From an uncultured Flavobacteriaceae bacterium (GTDB lineage: Bacteria > Bacteroidota > Bacteroidia > Flavobacteriales > Flavobacteriaceae), in NCBI GenBank assembly GCA_947500435.1, contig CANMRV010000001.1, forward strand, positions 248,001-312,000: 64,000 bases of DNA, read 5' to 3'. Both the position numbers and the translations under genes were made by a program. The notes under the pieces are model-generated. The model saw only the letters and a list, made by a program, of their open reading frames with translations. It had not been told where the DNA came from and ran no database searches. Numbering within the stretch: the first letter of the stretch is position 1; every line of letters starts with the position of its first letter. Of the stretch, positions 16,459 to 25,631 are shown one piece after another.

Positions 16459-18373
16459 GAATATGCAATAGTACTTTAGTGCCTTCTGGCTTTCCATCAT
16501 CAGTATAAAGGTCAAGAATTTGGAGGTTAAAAGAGTTTAGGTAATCTCTGGAAAAGTTTGACAAACGCTCTTTGGTAATATCAATACCAACCGATTTACG
16601 TTTAAGCACTTTGCTTTGTTTTATCTCTTCAGAGGCCATTCTGCCTATACCATTATCAGTTATACTGATATGAATGAAATTTTCATCTGTAGCTTTTCGT
16701 ACGTTAAGCACTATTTTTTTCTCTCCTGTTTTAGAAGAAAGCCCATGCCATAAGGCGTTTTCCAAGAATGGTTGCAAAATGAGAGAAGGTATTTTCACAT
16801 TGTGGGGGTCGATATCATCACTGATTCGTATTTTGAAATCTATTTCATTAGAAAACCGAATGTTCTCGATGTTCATATAGAGTTCAACAGTCTCCAATTC
16901 CTCTGCTAAGGGAATTTCTCTTAGCGAAGAAGCTTCGAGAATTTTTCGCACTAGTTTTGAAAATTTGTTGAGATAATGAACAGCATTTTTCTGCTCGTTA
17001 TTGATAATATAGAGTTTGATAGAATTGAGTGAATTGAACAAGAAGTGTGGATTCATTTGACTTCGCAGCATACTTTGCTCTAGTGTCAGTAACTTCTTTT
17101 CATTTTTTAGCTGATACTGACGGTACAGGATATAAAAAATTCCAGCTAATAAAGCCAAAACAATTGCGCTTATCAGCAAAGTGGTGTTTTTCTTTCTCAA
17201 ATTAAGTAGGGCCGTTTCTTTTTGCTTCGCCAAAACTGCCATTTCATTGCTCCTTTTTTGAGAATCATAACGATAGATAATATCGTTTACATAGCGAATC
17301 GTACTTTCATTTAATATCTGTTTTTCTAATTCTTCAGCCTTTAAGGTGTAGGTCAGTGCTTTCTCAAAATTACGTCTGTTTTTGTTCAATTCCGCGAGTA
17401 AACGATTCGCCTGTGAAGCTTCAGTGGGCAATATATTCTCTTCGGCGATTTTCAGACCTTGAAGCATATTCTTTTCGGCTTCTTCGAATTGTTTTAGCAA
17501 TAACTTCGCCCAGCCTAGATTAATGAAAAAGGGTGAGAGAAGAAACTTGTCTTTACCTACCTTTATAGCCGTTGATTCTATACTTTTGAGAAGTTCTAAA
17601 GCTTCCTTCGGATTATTTTGTTTGATATAAATTTTGGCGATAGCGGTATTGCAAATTACCCGACCCATATCATCATTTATGGTTTCATTTATTGCCAGTG
17701 AGGTGCGATAATCTTTTAAAGCTCCTGTCAGGTCTCCAAGCTCTTCTTTACACTCTCCAATATTTTGATGGTTAATAGCTTGCCCAAGAAGGTTGCCTAG
17801 TTCAGTTTCTAACTCTAACGATCTTTCAAAGTACTCAAGTGCTCTATCATATTGATTCAACATTTGATAAAGATTACCAATACAGTTTACCGATATATTT
17901 ATGCTTCTTTTGATACTGACCGACCGGTTTTCTACAGATTCTGCTAATTCCAATGCTCTTTGGTTATAGTCCATAGCAGTGCGAATTGATGATGTTCTAC
18001 GGTATACCACACCCAAATAATTAAGACTAGCGACTTTAAATTCAAGGTCATCGTCCGTTTCGGCAACCTTCAGGGCTTCTTTATGTAATTTGATCGCTTC
18101 AATGAAAAGAGATAATCTTCGATAAGTTCTACCCAGCTCGTTTAATGCATAGGCCTGCCCGTCTGCATACTCCTCCTTGGCAGAAGATTCAGCAACGTAA
18201 CGCATAAATAATGTGTCGGTGCGATGTGTTCTTAGTACGGAATGTATATTAGTAAACCCCTCTGGTGCAGCATTAATTAAGCTATCGACCGTTTTTATAA
18301 AGGAATCAGGAACTGTTTGAGAATAGCCCTGGAAGTAGAAATAAAAGAATCCGATTAGTAATAAACGTCTCAT
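16448..18373 (-). CDS. TPR-containing LytS-type sensor histidine kinase
   Basis: A 641-residue sensor kinase. A signal peptide (MRRLLLIGFFYFYFQGYSQ) is followed by about seven tetratricopeptide repeats (residues 40-370) in the periplasm, one transmembrane helix (about 395-415), then a His_kinase domain with H443 in MNPHFLFNSLNS and an ATPase domain ending in GIGMASE-type and GTKVLLHIP. The start at 18373 was chosen because it opens a signal peptide; an earlier ATG at 18430 puts 19 polar residues in front. It lies 65 bases downstream of the LytTR regulator gene on the same strand, and the two form a two-component system. Confidence 0.92.
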   Translation of the reverse strand: MRRLLLIGFFYFYFQGYSQTVPDSFIKTVDSLINAAPEGFTNIHSVLRTHRTDTLFMRYVAESSAKEEYADGQAYALNELGRTYRRLSLFIEAIKLHKEALKVAETDDDLEFKVASLNYLGVVYRRTSSIRTAMDYNQRALELAESVENRSVSIKRSINISVNCIGNLYQMLNQYDRALEYFERSLELETELGNLLGQAINHQNIGECKEELGDLTGALKDYRTSLAINETINDDMGRVICNTAIAKIYIKQNNPKEALELLKSIESTAIKVGKDKFLLSPFFINLGWAKLLLKQFEEAEKNMLQGLKIAEENILPTEASQANRLLAELNKNRRNFEKALTYTLKAEELEKQILNESTIRYVNDIIYRYDSQKRSNEMAVLAKQKETALLNLRKKNTTLLISAIVLALLAGIFYILYRQYQLKNEKKLLTLEQSMLRSQMNPHFLFNSLNSIKLYIINNEQKNAVHYLNKFSKLVRKILEASSLREIPLAEELETVELYMNIENIRFSNEIDFKIRISDDIDPHNVKIPSLILQPFLENALWHGLSSKTGEKKIVLNVRKATDENFIHISITDNGIGRMASEEIKQSKVLKRKSVGIDITKERLSNFSRDYLNSFNLQILDLYTDDGKPEGTKVLLHIPIV

Positions 18374-18438
18374 ATAAAAAATAAAGCGCAGGTGTAGGTC
18401 GGATTCATTAATGTAGCTTGGGGGTTTCATAAAGGGAA

Positions 18439-19173
18439 TTACAACATATCTAGAAAATCAGATTTCTTTTGTCTAGAAACGGGGATTTTATGATTTGGTT
18501 TTAAGATGACGTATCCGTCTGTCTTGAGAAACTCCTTTATTTTAGAGAGGTTGATAATGTAGGAATTGTGAATTCTAAAAAATGAATCGTCAGGCAAGAG
18601 TTCGTTCACCTCCTTTAATTTTTTTGTAAGCACAATTTTTTGGCCATCGGTTAGGTAAATGGTACTGTAATTCCCGTCAGATTCCGCATATAAAATCTCG
18701 TCACTTTCCAAAAAGACCAGCTTACCGTCAGTATTGAACGTAATTTTCTTACGGACGGCCTTTGAGTTAAAGTTCAGTAGTATTTTTTCCAATCGCTCTG
18801 CTGTGAAGTTTTTTGCGTTATACTTTTTGATTTTCACAATTGTATCCTTCAAATCATCCGTGTCAATAGGCTTTAAAAGATAGTCGATGGCTTCGTTCTT
18901 AAGTGCTTTAATTGCGTATTGATTGTAAGCTGTGGTGATAACAACAGGAAAATCTTTGTTTTTTAATTTTTGAATGAATTGGAAACCATCCATTGTAGGC
19001 ATTTCAATATCTAAAAAAAGACAATCAGGTGGGTTTTTTTCTAGATGGTTTAATGCTTCTAGTGGGTCGGTAAATGAAGCTGCAACATTAATTTCATCGC
19101 TGAAATTGGTTAATTCCCAAGATAAACTTTGTAGCGCTTTTATCTCATCATCTACTATTATCGCTTCAATCAT
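18439..19173 (-). CDS. LytTR family response regulator
   Basis: A 244-residue response regulator. The receiver domain has D8/D9, phospho-acceptor D55 in LFLDIEMP, T in VVITTAYNQ and K in YLLKPID. The C-terminal LytTR DNA-binding domain (about 140-240) shows ILYAESDGNYSTIYL and FFRIHNSYIINL. It pairs with the TPR kinase downstream. Target genes are not evident. Confidence 0.94.
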   Translation of the reverse strand: MIEAIIVDDEIKALQSLSWELTNFSDEINVAASFTDPLEALNHLEKNPPDCLFLDIEMPTMDGFQFIQKLKNKDFPVVITTAYNQYAIKALKNEAIDYLLKPIDTDDLKDTIVKIKKYNAKNFTAERLEKILLNFNSKAVRKKITFNTDGKLVFLESDEILYAESDGNYSTIYLTDGQKIVLTKKLKEVNELLPDDSFFRIHNSYIINLSKIKEFLKTDGYVILKPNHKIPVSRQKKSDFLDML

Positions 19174-19529
19174 AATTTCTTCAATTCTAATTTGAGAAAG
19201 TTACTCAAAAATACATTGAAGCCTTTGGTATTTTAGAAAAGATGTACCAATGGAAGTGATTCGAGTATAATTGGTAAAAAAACCCACAAAAATCGCTTTT
19301 ACTACACTTTTTTGCCTTTTTTCTTACGCAAAAGCATAAAAACAAAGGCCTTTTTCTTTAGTAAGCATCCATAGAATATGAAGATTTGCAATTTATACAT
19401 AAAATAGCACCATTGATACAATACCCTTTTTTACCCTCACAGAGGCATTTTACTTTAGGCGAAGAATTTAATATGATTTGGTTCCCTCCAAAAGTCTTTC
19501 TGAGGCCGCTAAGAATTAAATCTACTATA
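19174..19529. other. Gene-poor stretch, no supported feature
   Basis: AT-rich sequence between the divergent LytTR gene and a small + strand gene. It should hold the promoter of the two-component genes, but I see no good consensus. Open frames on both strands cover part of it but have weak starts. Confidence 0.4.
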
Positions 19530-19700
19530 ATGAAAAGGTGTCTTGCAATGTTTGTTTTTTTTGTTTTAATGCTATGGTTGGCAGTTTTGACTGATAGCTC
19601 TAATGAAATGATTACGAACGATAGTATAGTGGAGAGTGAACTCGCCACCGAAAACCAACTAACGACTGAAGCAGTGTCTGATAATGTCTTTAGAAATTGA
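19530..19700 (+). CDS. Small single-helix membrane protein, uncertain
   Basis: A 56-residue reading frame: a transmembrane helix (MFVFFVLMLWLAVL, about residues 6-20) and an acidic, polar tail. No family is recognised. Its end overlaps the alternative TTG start of the next gene, and the two may be cotranscribed. A longer frame from 19386 exists, but its first 48 residues look non-coding. Confidence 0.4.
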   Translation: MKRCLAMFVFFVLMLWLAVLTDSSNEMITNDSIVESELATENQLTTEAVSDNVFRN

Positions 19701-19738
19701 ACCTAGTCCTTTTAAACCAAAAAATAACCAAAATTAAG

Positions 19739-20284
19739 ATGACCCAGTTTTTCGTAAAAATAGCTAAGCTTGCACTCTGGGTTCTTGTACCAACGCTTTT
19801 CATATCAGGTACAAAGCTAGATAATCGACTCGTTTCTACAGCTCACAATTACCGTGACTATAATATGCAAATTACAGGTAACTTAAATAACGACCTTAGT
19901 GGCAAAGTCGATTTCGAGACCTCTATTGTTACCACTTCTAAGGGAGTTTCTTTTTCCACTCTTAAGCTGAAATTTGATAATCAGGAGCGTTTTTTAGAAC
20001 ATTCTATGGAATTTTTGATTTCAAAGGAAAATACATCTGGCAAATTTAAATCAGGCACTTATGAAATTACTAGAAGACAAGAAGGGCTATTGAATTACTT
20101 TGATGGAGTATTTGGTTACGCGAATATAGATGCTCTAGGTGAATTGCCCTTGTTTGCAAAGAGTGGAAGAATTGAGATTGAATATGTAGATGATATAAAA
20201 GTGCAGGGGAGGTTGAGTGTTCAAATGGGTAACTCAATTGGAAATTCAGTTCAAATTAAAGGGGATTTTATTGCTACGAAGTAG
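19739..20284 (+). CDS. Exported protein of unknown function
   Basis: A 181-residue protein beginning with a hydrophobic stretch (LALWVLVPTLFISG, about residues 9-24) that may be a signal peptide or anchor. The rest is predicted to be beta-rich with alternating polar and hydrophobic residues (for example YNMQITGNLNNDLSGKV). I do not recognise a family. The ATG at 19739 was chosen over a TTG 42 bases earlier. It ends about 110 bases before the structured RNA candidate. Confidence 0.6.
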   Translation: MTQFFVKIAKLALWVLVPTLFISGTKLDNRLVSTAHNYRDYNMQITGNLNNDLSGKVDFETSIVTTSKGVSFSTLKLKFDNQERFLEHSMEFLISKENTSGKFKSGTYEITRRQEGLLNYFDGVFGYANIDALGELPLFAKSGRIEIEYVDDIKVQGRLSVQMGNSIGNSVQIKGDFIATK

Positions 20285-20397
20285 TCGTAAAACGTAATAT
20301 TTAAATAAAAATAACATCAGACTTTTTTGATGTATTCATGTGAAATAACCTTGGTTTTATTAGGGTTTTTGGTGGTTAAAATCGTACTTTTACATCA

Positions 20398-20786
20398 ATC
20401 CCCCTTTTTGACCAACTATTTAAATCTTAACTAGTTAAGATTATGTTGAGCTTCTTTTTCATAACGTACGATTGTAAGTATGAAGGGGAACTCTGAAGAA
20501 TTTTATGAAACTGCCAATCCATAAGGTACGGTCTTGGGAATGCGTCTTAAATAAAGCGTATTACTGTTCTTGTAACAGACCCGTCTAATGAATTGTTGCA
20601 AATTGGACACCTAACCAACTTGTTGGCCTAAGGTGATTTGCTCGATTATAGGTTTCGGGGGAACTACCTAAATCAGCGCCATTGTAACAAGTATTGATTT
20701 TGATACATTGGAAGGGCCGTACGGTTTGGTGGTATTCATACAAAACAGGAATTTTTAAAGGCTAGAGCGTCGCTCTGGCCTTTTTC
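20398..20786 (+). ncRNA. Candidate structured non-coding RNA
   Basis: A stretch without an open frame that folds into nested helices. A closing stem joins 20526-20535 to 20712-20722. Inside are hairpins at 20564-20578 (CTGTT/AACAG), 20599-20640 (three stacked helices: CAAAT/ATTTG, CACCT/AGGTG, CCAAC/GTTGG) and 20644-20674 (GATT-TAGGT/ACCTAAATC with an inner TTC/GAA). Before it, 20454-20463 pairs with 20479-20488 and 20423-20442 is a perfect 20-bp palindrome. A terminator follows. Several pairs are G-U on the + strand and would be A-C mismatches on the other, so the RNA should be read from the + strand. The 5' end is approximate. It does not show motifs of tmRNA, RNase P RNA or SRP RNA. Confidence 0.55.
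20423..20442. repeat. Perfect 20-bp palindrome
   Basis: The half-site AATCTTAACT is followed by its exact reverse complement. It lies at the 5' part of the structured RNA candidate and could be either an operator or the first hairpin of that RNA. Confidence 0.6.
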
Positions 20787-20790
20787 TTTT
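20757..20790. terminator. Strong terminator between the RNA candidate and the AraC gene
   Basis: Twelve pairs (20757-20768 with 20772-20783, loop GTC, one G-U on the + strand), followed by TTCTTTTT on the + strand and by TAAAAATTCC on the minus strand. It can end the RNA candidate and also the convergent AraC gene, though the T-run is better on the + strand. Confidence 0.8.
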
Positions 20791-21623
20791 TAGACTCTAT
20801 TTCTACCTAAATATGATTTCAACTGAACGAACTCGCCATTCAAAAAATTAGAAGGGCTTTCACCTATCAGCCTATTAAAATCGTTGATGAAGTGTGCTTG
20901 GTCATAATAGCCGTTGTCTAATGCTAGGGCGTGTAATTTTTCCGAGTTACCAGACTTTAAGATTTCAAACACAGAATTTAGTTGAATGACCTTACAATAG
21001 TATTTTGGTGAGATTCCGATTATTTCTTTGAATTTTCGTCTGAAATGCCTTGTGCTAAGCGAGGTCTTCTCGACAAGTTCAGTCACTGAAATAGCCCCGT
21101 TGTTTCTGAATATTTCCAGCATGGCATTATCAAGCCATTCAATTGGGTCAACCCTGTCTTTCAATAGCTGTTCTAACACATATAGAATATGAGCGATAGT
21201 TTTAATGGGTTCCGTATCACTGGAGATTCCTTCAAAGTATTTTTTTAAATTTTTAGGGAGCGCCTCTAACAAACCTTTCCAACCATTTTTTATTTCATTC
21301 CCAGGTATATGAAATAGATAGTAAGGAGCTAACGGATGCAATACCAGACCTATTTGTCCAAAAACCCCATCTACCTCCATTCGTATTCCTGAGATATCAA
21401 TTTGCCCCGCAACATTCAAGGGCACTGTGGTCGGATAGAAACTTCTTCCATTTACATTTAGTTTATGGTAATCATTATAAACATAAATCAAAAGCGGAAA
21501 GCCGGTAGGGGGTGCTGGCATACTAGTTTTAATGACTGATGAGGTTTCTCCCTGAACTACAGCCATAACAAACGGGCGAAGTACGACGGGTATTTCGTAA
21601 TTGATTGTTTCAAAAAGTTTCAT
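20790..21623 (-). CDS. AraC family transcriptional regulator
   Basis: A 277-residue regulator. The N-terminal portion (about 1-150; YPTTVPLNVAGQ) is of the DUF6597-type found in many Bacteroidetes AraC proteins. The C-terminal AraC DNA-binding domain (about 170-260) shows SVTELVEKTSLSTRHFRRKFKEIIGISPKYY split over the first helix-turn-helix and NGYYDQAHFINDFNRLIG over the second. It is a single gene. The likely targets are not clear; the divergent lipoprotein-CHAT genes start 270 bases away. Confidence 0.92.
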   Translation of the reverse strand: MKLFETINYEIPVVLRPFVMAVVQGETSSVIKTSMPAPPTGFPLLIYVYNDYHKLNVNGRSFYPTTVPLNVAGQIDISGIRMEVDGVFGQIGLVLHPLAPYYLFHIPGNEIKNGWKGLLEALPKNLKKYFEGISSDTEPIKTIAHILYVLEQLLKDRVDPIEWLDNAMLEIFRNNGAISVTELVEKTSLSTRHFRRKFKEIIGISPKYYCKVIQLNSVFEILKSGNSEKLHALALDNGYYDQAHFINDFNRLIGESPSNFLNGEFVQLKSYLGRNRV

Positions 21624-21761
21624 GCAAAGGAAATTCAGTTAAAAATGAAGGCTGATGTCCGTTTTCTACAATGATTCGGCTTTGAAAAGGGGTAGTTTTG
21701 GCTAAAGTTAACCAATTTCTTCCCTCGATTTAACATTTGCCATTTTTACTTGATAATGAAC

Positions 21762-21790
21762 TGTTTACACACAATTTGCATCCGTAAATA
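21762..21790 (+). promoter_or_regulatory. Possible second, weaker ECF-type motif
   Basis: TGTTTAC (21762-21768) followed after 15 bases by GTAAATA (21784-21790). The gap equals that of the better motif at 21847, but it lacks the T-run and has a poorer second box. Confidence 0.3.
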
Positions 21791-21846
21791 CAATTTCTAA
21801 ACAAGTTCATTCTCGATATGTTTTATTTGCCAAGGTTTAACACTAA

Positions 21847-21875
21847 TGTTTACCTTTTTAAGATTTTGATACTAA
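21847..21875 (+). promoter_or_regulatory. ECF-type promoter motif before the lipoprotein-CHAT genes
   Basis: TGTTTACCTTTTT from 21847, then ATACTAA at 21869-21875, with 15 bases between TGTTTAC and the second box. The start codon of the lipoprotein gene follows 20 bases later. It matches the OmpA gene motif nearly base for base in both boxes. Confidence 0.6.
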
Positions 21876-21895
21876 CACTATATAAACCATAAATT

Positions 21896-22672
21896 ATGAA
21901 GACAATGAATTATTTAATTTTAATTGCTCTGACGCTATTTGGAGCATCATGCTCAAAACAGGACCCAACGGAGAATGAAGAACTAAAAGCTCTTGACTAT
22001 CGTGTCCGTATATCTGAACAGACAGAATCTCAAGAAATTTTCGCCATTGATTTGCAACAGTATTATACGATTAGTCAAATCTCAATTTTAGAGCAAACAA
22101 AGAAGGAGCTAGTAGAACAAATAGAGGCAGGAAATAAGAATCTTTTGCCAGAATTAGAGTCTATCACAAAAAAATTACTTTGGCATTATAATTCTCTTGA
22201 AAATACTTTAGATACCACCTGTTTACTTCTTAAGTTACGATATGAGGTATTGTCTTCAAAAATTTCAGAAGGTAATCAAGATGCACTTGATGAATTATTA
22301 AGAATAAAACAAGATTTAGAGAATTGCGGTATTAATGTTGATGTTTATCTTTTTGATATTTTTAAGGGGAGTCCAATAATGTACGCTGCCTCGTGGGGTT
22401 CTAAATGTAGTCCTGGTAAGGAGTGGAAATGCAAGAACAGTATGAGAGAAGGAAGACTTTTAATCAATATTGAAGAAAGATTAGCTCAAGATACAGAGGT
22501 GCAATTCAAATCACCAGATGGGAAAGTAATCTCTACTGGTAAATTGTTAGGAAACCACAGTGATCTTAAAGGTATGGTTCAGATTGAAATTGAGTTAAGT
22601 CAGGTGAGTGAGGGTACTCTTGAGATGAGTTCAGAGGCGGGGAAGATTCCAATTCCTATTGAAATATTATAA
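21896..22672 (+). CDS. Lipoprotein of unknown function, partner of the CHAT gene
   Basis: A 258-residue lipoprotein: signal peptide with lipobox GASC (Cys at about residue 20), then a helical, glutamate-rich part (about 25-150) likely to form coiled coil, and a beta-like C-terminal part (about 165-258) with Cys pairs in KCSPGKEWKC. I do not recognise the family. It lies 84 bases before the TPR-CHAT gene and carries an ECF-type promoter motif, so the two are probably one operon and may act together in the envelope. Confidence 0.7.
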   Translation: MKTMNYLILIALTLFGASCSKQDPTENEELKALDYRVRISEQTESQEIFAIDLQQYYTISQISILEQTKKELVEQIEAGNKNLLPELESITKKLLWHYNSLENTLDTTCLLLKLRYEVLSSKISEGNQDALDELLRIKQDLENCGINVDVYLFDIFKGSPIMYAASWGSKCSPGKEWKCKNSMREGRLLINIEERLAQDTEVQFKSPDGKVISTGKLLGNHSDLKGMVQIEIELSQVSEGTLEMSSEAGKIPIPIEIL

Positions 22673-22695
22673 ATTTTCGATATAATTTCTTTTAT

Positions 22696-22716
22696 AAGTC
22701 CCTAATTTAGGGACTT
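22696..22716 (+). promoter_or_regulatory. Hairpin between lipoprotein and CHAT genes
   Basis: AAGTCCC and GGGACTT form a 7-bp stem with a 7-base loop. It is not followed by a clean T-run. It could slow transcription or protect the upstream message; complete termination is unlikely. Confidence 0.45.
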
Positions 22717-22756
22717 TACCTTTTATGCCTGTTTCAGTCAGGTGATTTAGTGTCCT

Positions 22757-25624
22757 ATGAAAAGATGTTGTTTTTATTTATTGATGTTGCTTTTTTGCCA
22801 GATAGTTTTCGCTCAGAAAATATCTGATAAACAAAATTTAGCGAATGTATACTTTGAAAAAGGTCTTGAATTTAGATATGACCAAAAGGACAGCTCATAT
22901 TTCTATTTGGATTTAGCTAGAGAGTATAATCTTGAATTAAAAAATTATTCACAAGCCCTCGATGTAATATTAGAATCTATTTTTGCAAGCGGCATTCATT
23001 ATGATTTGAAAACGTACAAATCTAATCTCGATAAAATGGAAGAGATGTTGCTTAATTATTCAAGTAATATGCCAACCGAAGAAATACGATTTTATGAAAA
23101 TCGATTCATATATGAGGAAGGTAGCTACTATGAAGAATTAAAGAATTATGTAGAAGCCAAATCTAGATTTCAAAAACTATATGATATATATAGTAAAAAG
23201 AATGCCGAGACTCTTACATACAATGATCTTTCTTTTCTGATTTACTCCACAAATTTATTGGCTTCCATCTATATGGATCTTGGAAAATTTGATATAGCGG
23301 AGAATTACTTTAATAAAGCGCTTACCGTAATAGGAAAAAATGAACTTGCAAAACAAGAAGGTTTTGATCGGTCAACCAAAAGGTTACTTGCACAATTGTA
23401 CATAAATGTTGGAAAGCATGAAAAGGCAAATTCTATATTGCAAGAGTTATTGTACTCCTACAAGAATCTTTATTCAAGTGATAAAGAATACAAAAATAGC
23501 TTGGTAGTTGTATATCAAAGACTAGTGAACAATTTTATAAAACAAGATAGTCTACAAAAGGCAATTTACTACCTTGATGAGAGCCAAGAATATTTAATAG
23601 AAAATGATCCATTTTATAAGCAATCATTTTTATTATATGGTGATATTCTTCTAAAACAGAACAAGAATTCTCAAGCTTTGGAATATTATAACAATGCACT
23701 AGATTTTTATCTTAATTACCGGGAAAGAAAACCACATCAAGACATTGCTGAAGTACATGGAGAAATAGCTGAATTATATCTAAAACAAGAAAAATATGAA
23801 ACGGGATTGAAAACGATACAAATCGCTTTCAATAACGCAGGAGATAATATTCAAATAGCCAATTTTAATCAGAATCCCGCGCCTGAAGAAGTATTCTCTA
23901 AAACCCAACTACTTCATCTGCTTGATATCAAATTACAACTCTTACAAGGGAGTTATAAGGAAAGATTGGATGTTGACTTTCAAAACGCTATACTAGAAAC
24001 GAGTCGTGATATATTAAAAACATTTGACCAACTCAAGAGTGAATTCGACAGTAAGCTCGACAAACAGTTTTTGGCTGAAAATGCCTATCCCATTTTTCAT
24101 CGACTCTTAGAAAATGTACATAAGGCTTATGAGCAAAACCCTTCATCGGAAATGCTGCAATTAGTCTTAAATATTGTCGAAAAGAATAAAGATTTTGTTT
24201 TGTTGGAAGCGCTTCGTAACGTCCAAGCTACTCAATATGGTGATGTGCCCACAAAAGTTTTGGAAAAGGAAGCACAACTGCGCGCTGAGATTACAAACCT
24301 TGAAAAACAATTGTTTGATGCTACGGAAACTGATAATGGATTTTCGGAATCGATTTTTGAACGAAAACAGGAATACTTTGGCTTTTTGAATGTGTTAAAG
24401 TCCAAATATCCTAAATATCATAAGCTGAAATATCAAAACCGGAATTTAAATTTGGCAACGGTCAGGAAGCAACTCTTGAACGATAACGGAACCTTGATTT
24501 CGTACACCATGACTGATAATTATTTATACGCAATTATCATTAATGAATCGAAGGAAGATTTTTTAAAACTACCGTTCAATGAATCGGACAGGCACGATAT
24601 CAGGTCATTTTATCGTTTGCTCTCAAGTGCTTCCATCAATAGGGATAAAAAGAAGATTCATACCCTTGCTAATTCTCTTTTTGAAAAAGTTTTACAAGAG
24701 CCCTTGGCGAATTTCAACACGGAGAACCTGACGATAATTCCCGATGGGGAATTACATTATTTGCCCTTTGACCTGTTGCAAGAAAACGGGGCTTATCTTT
24801 TGGAAACAAAAAGTATAGGTTACGGAAATTCCGTAGCATCATTGCTCGAACTCAAAGAAAAGCCAAGTGCGGAAACAAACAATGTGCTCGCTTTTGCGCC
24901 AAGTTTTTCCGGAGCAGTAACCGAAAGCCTTGATCGCCAGTTTGGAAAATTACTCTACAATGATGATGAAGTGCATAAATTAGGTTCCTTCTTCGATTCT
25001 AAAACACTTCTAAAAGGAGAGGCGACATTGTCCAATTTCAAAACGAACTCTTCCCGTTTCAACATTTTTCATTTAGCTACTCATGCTTCGGCTAACGACG
25101 AATATCCCGATTACTCCTATTTGGCTTTTACCGATACGAAAGATAGTGCGCAAGGTAACATCCTGTATATCAAAGACCTTTACAACATGACACTCCCCGT
25201 AGATATGGTAACACTGAGTGCATGTCAAACAGGAATCGGCAAACTTCAAAAAGGGCAAGGAATGATGAGCCTTTCGAAAGGGTTTTATTATGCTGGAGCG
25301 AAATCCCTTGTCAATACCCTTTGGAAGATCAATGACAAGAGCACCGTAAAATTGATGGAGTACTTTTACGAGGGCTTGAGCAAAGGATATTCGAAATCAG
25401 AAGCATTACGAAAAGCAAAATTGAAATATCTGGAGACAACCGAGGATGAATTTTTAAGGCACCCCTACTATTGGGCGGCCTTTGTCGTTTCTGGAGATGT
25501 GAGTCCAATATCGAATAGTAATACCCTTTGGTGGGTAGTTGGTATTGGAATGTTTTCCTTACTTATTTTGTTCATTTATTCAAAGAAAGGAAAAGACTTC
25601 AGAAAAACTGGACTTCAGAACTGA
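22757..25624 (+). CDS. TPR-CHAT domain protein (caspase-like peptidase fold)
   Basis: A 955-residue protein. A signal peptide (LLMLLFCQIVFAQ) precedes about ten tetratricopeptide-like repeats (residues 30-480), a linker, then a CHAT domain (about 600-915). The cysteine-peptidase dyad typical of the caspase clan is present: H776 in FHLATHAS and C823 in LSACQTG, followed by GMMSLSKGFYYAGAKSLV and NTLW. A transmembrane helix (about 925-942) and a short basic tail end the protein. The body would be periplasmic and anchored at the C-terminus. Related CHAT proteins cleave partner proteins when a sensor is triggered; the target here is unknown. It ends 8 bases from the convergent anti-sigma gene. 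Confidence 0.9.
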   Translation: MKRCCFYLLMLLFCQIVFAQKISDKQNLANVYFEKGLEFRYDQKDSSYFYLDLAREYNLELKNYSQALDVILESIFASGIHYDLKTYKSNLDKMEEMLLNYSSNMPTEEIRFYENRFIYEEGSYYEELKNYVEAKSRFQKLYDIYSKKNAETLTYNDLSFLIYSTNLLASIYMDLGKFDIAENYFNKALTVIGKNELAKQEGFDRSTKRLLAQLYINVGKHEKANSILQELLYSYKNLYSSDKEYKNSLVVVYQRLVNNFIKQDSLQKAIYYLDESQEYLIENDPFYKQSFLLYGDILLKQNKNSQALEYYNNALDFYLNYRERKPHQDIAEVHGEIAELYLKQEKYETGLKTIQIAFNNAGDNIQIANFNQNPAPEEVFSKTQLLHLLDIKLQLLQGSYKERLDVDFQNAILETSRDILKTFDQLKSEFDSKLDKQFLAENAYPIFHRLLENVHKAYEQNPSSEMLQLVLNIVEKNKDFVLLEALRNVQATQYGDVPTKVLEKEAQLRAEITNLEKQLFDATETDNGFSESIFERKQEYFGFLNVLKSKYPKYHKLKYQNRNLNLATVRKQLLNDNGTLISYTMTDNYLYAIIINESKEDFLKLPFNESDRHDIRSFYRLLSSASINRDKKKIHTLANSLFEKVLQEPLANFNTENLTIIPDGELHYLPFDLLQENGAYLLETKSIGYGNSVASLLELKEKPSAETNNVLAFAPSFSGAVTESLDRQFGKLLYNDDEVHKLGSFFDSKTLLKGEATLSNFKTNSSRFNIFHLATHASANDEYPDYSYLAFTDTKDSAQGNILYIKDLYNMTLPVDMVTLSACQTGIGKLQKGQGMMSLSKGFYYAGAKSLVNTLWKINDKSTVKLMEYFYEGLSKGYSKSEALRKAKLKYLETTEDEFLRHPYYWAAFVVSGDVSPISNSNTLWWVVGIGMFSLLILFIYSKKGKDFRKTGLQN

Positions 25625-25631
25625 ACCAGTT

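Noticed and set aside
19386..19529. Upstream extension of the small gene at 19530
   Set aside because: The extra 48 residues have no coding character, and the ATG at 19530 opens the hydrophobic segment directly.
19358..19648. Minus-strand frame with a cysteine-rich end (CLCEGKKGYC, CINCK)
   Set aside because: Weak start, hydrophobic first part of antisense origin and no known zinc pattern; could be a decayed remnant but support is poor.
20398..20786. tmRNA or RNase P RNA as identity of the structured region
   Set aside because: No alanine-tRNA-like ends or tag frame, and no conserved RNase P core motifs are visible.
22757..25624. CHAT protein as part of a CRISPR-linked or gasdermin defence system
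   Set aside because: It has a signal peptide and membrane anchor, and no gasdermin-like, Cas or other defence gene is near.
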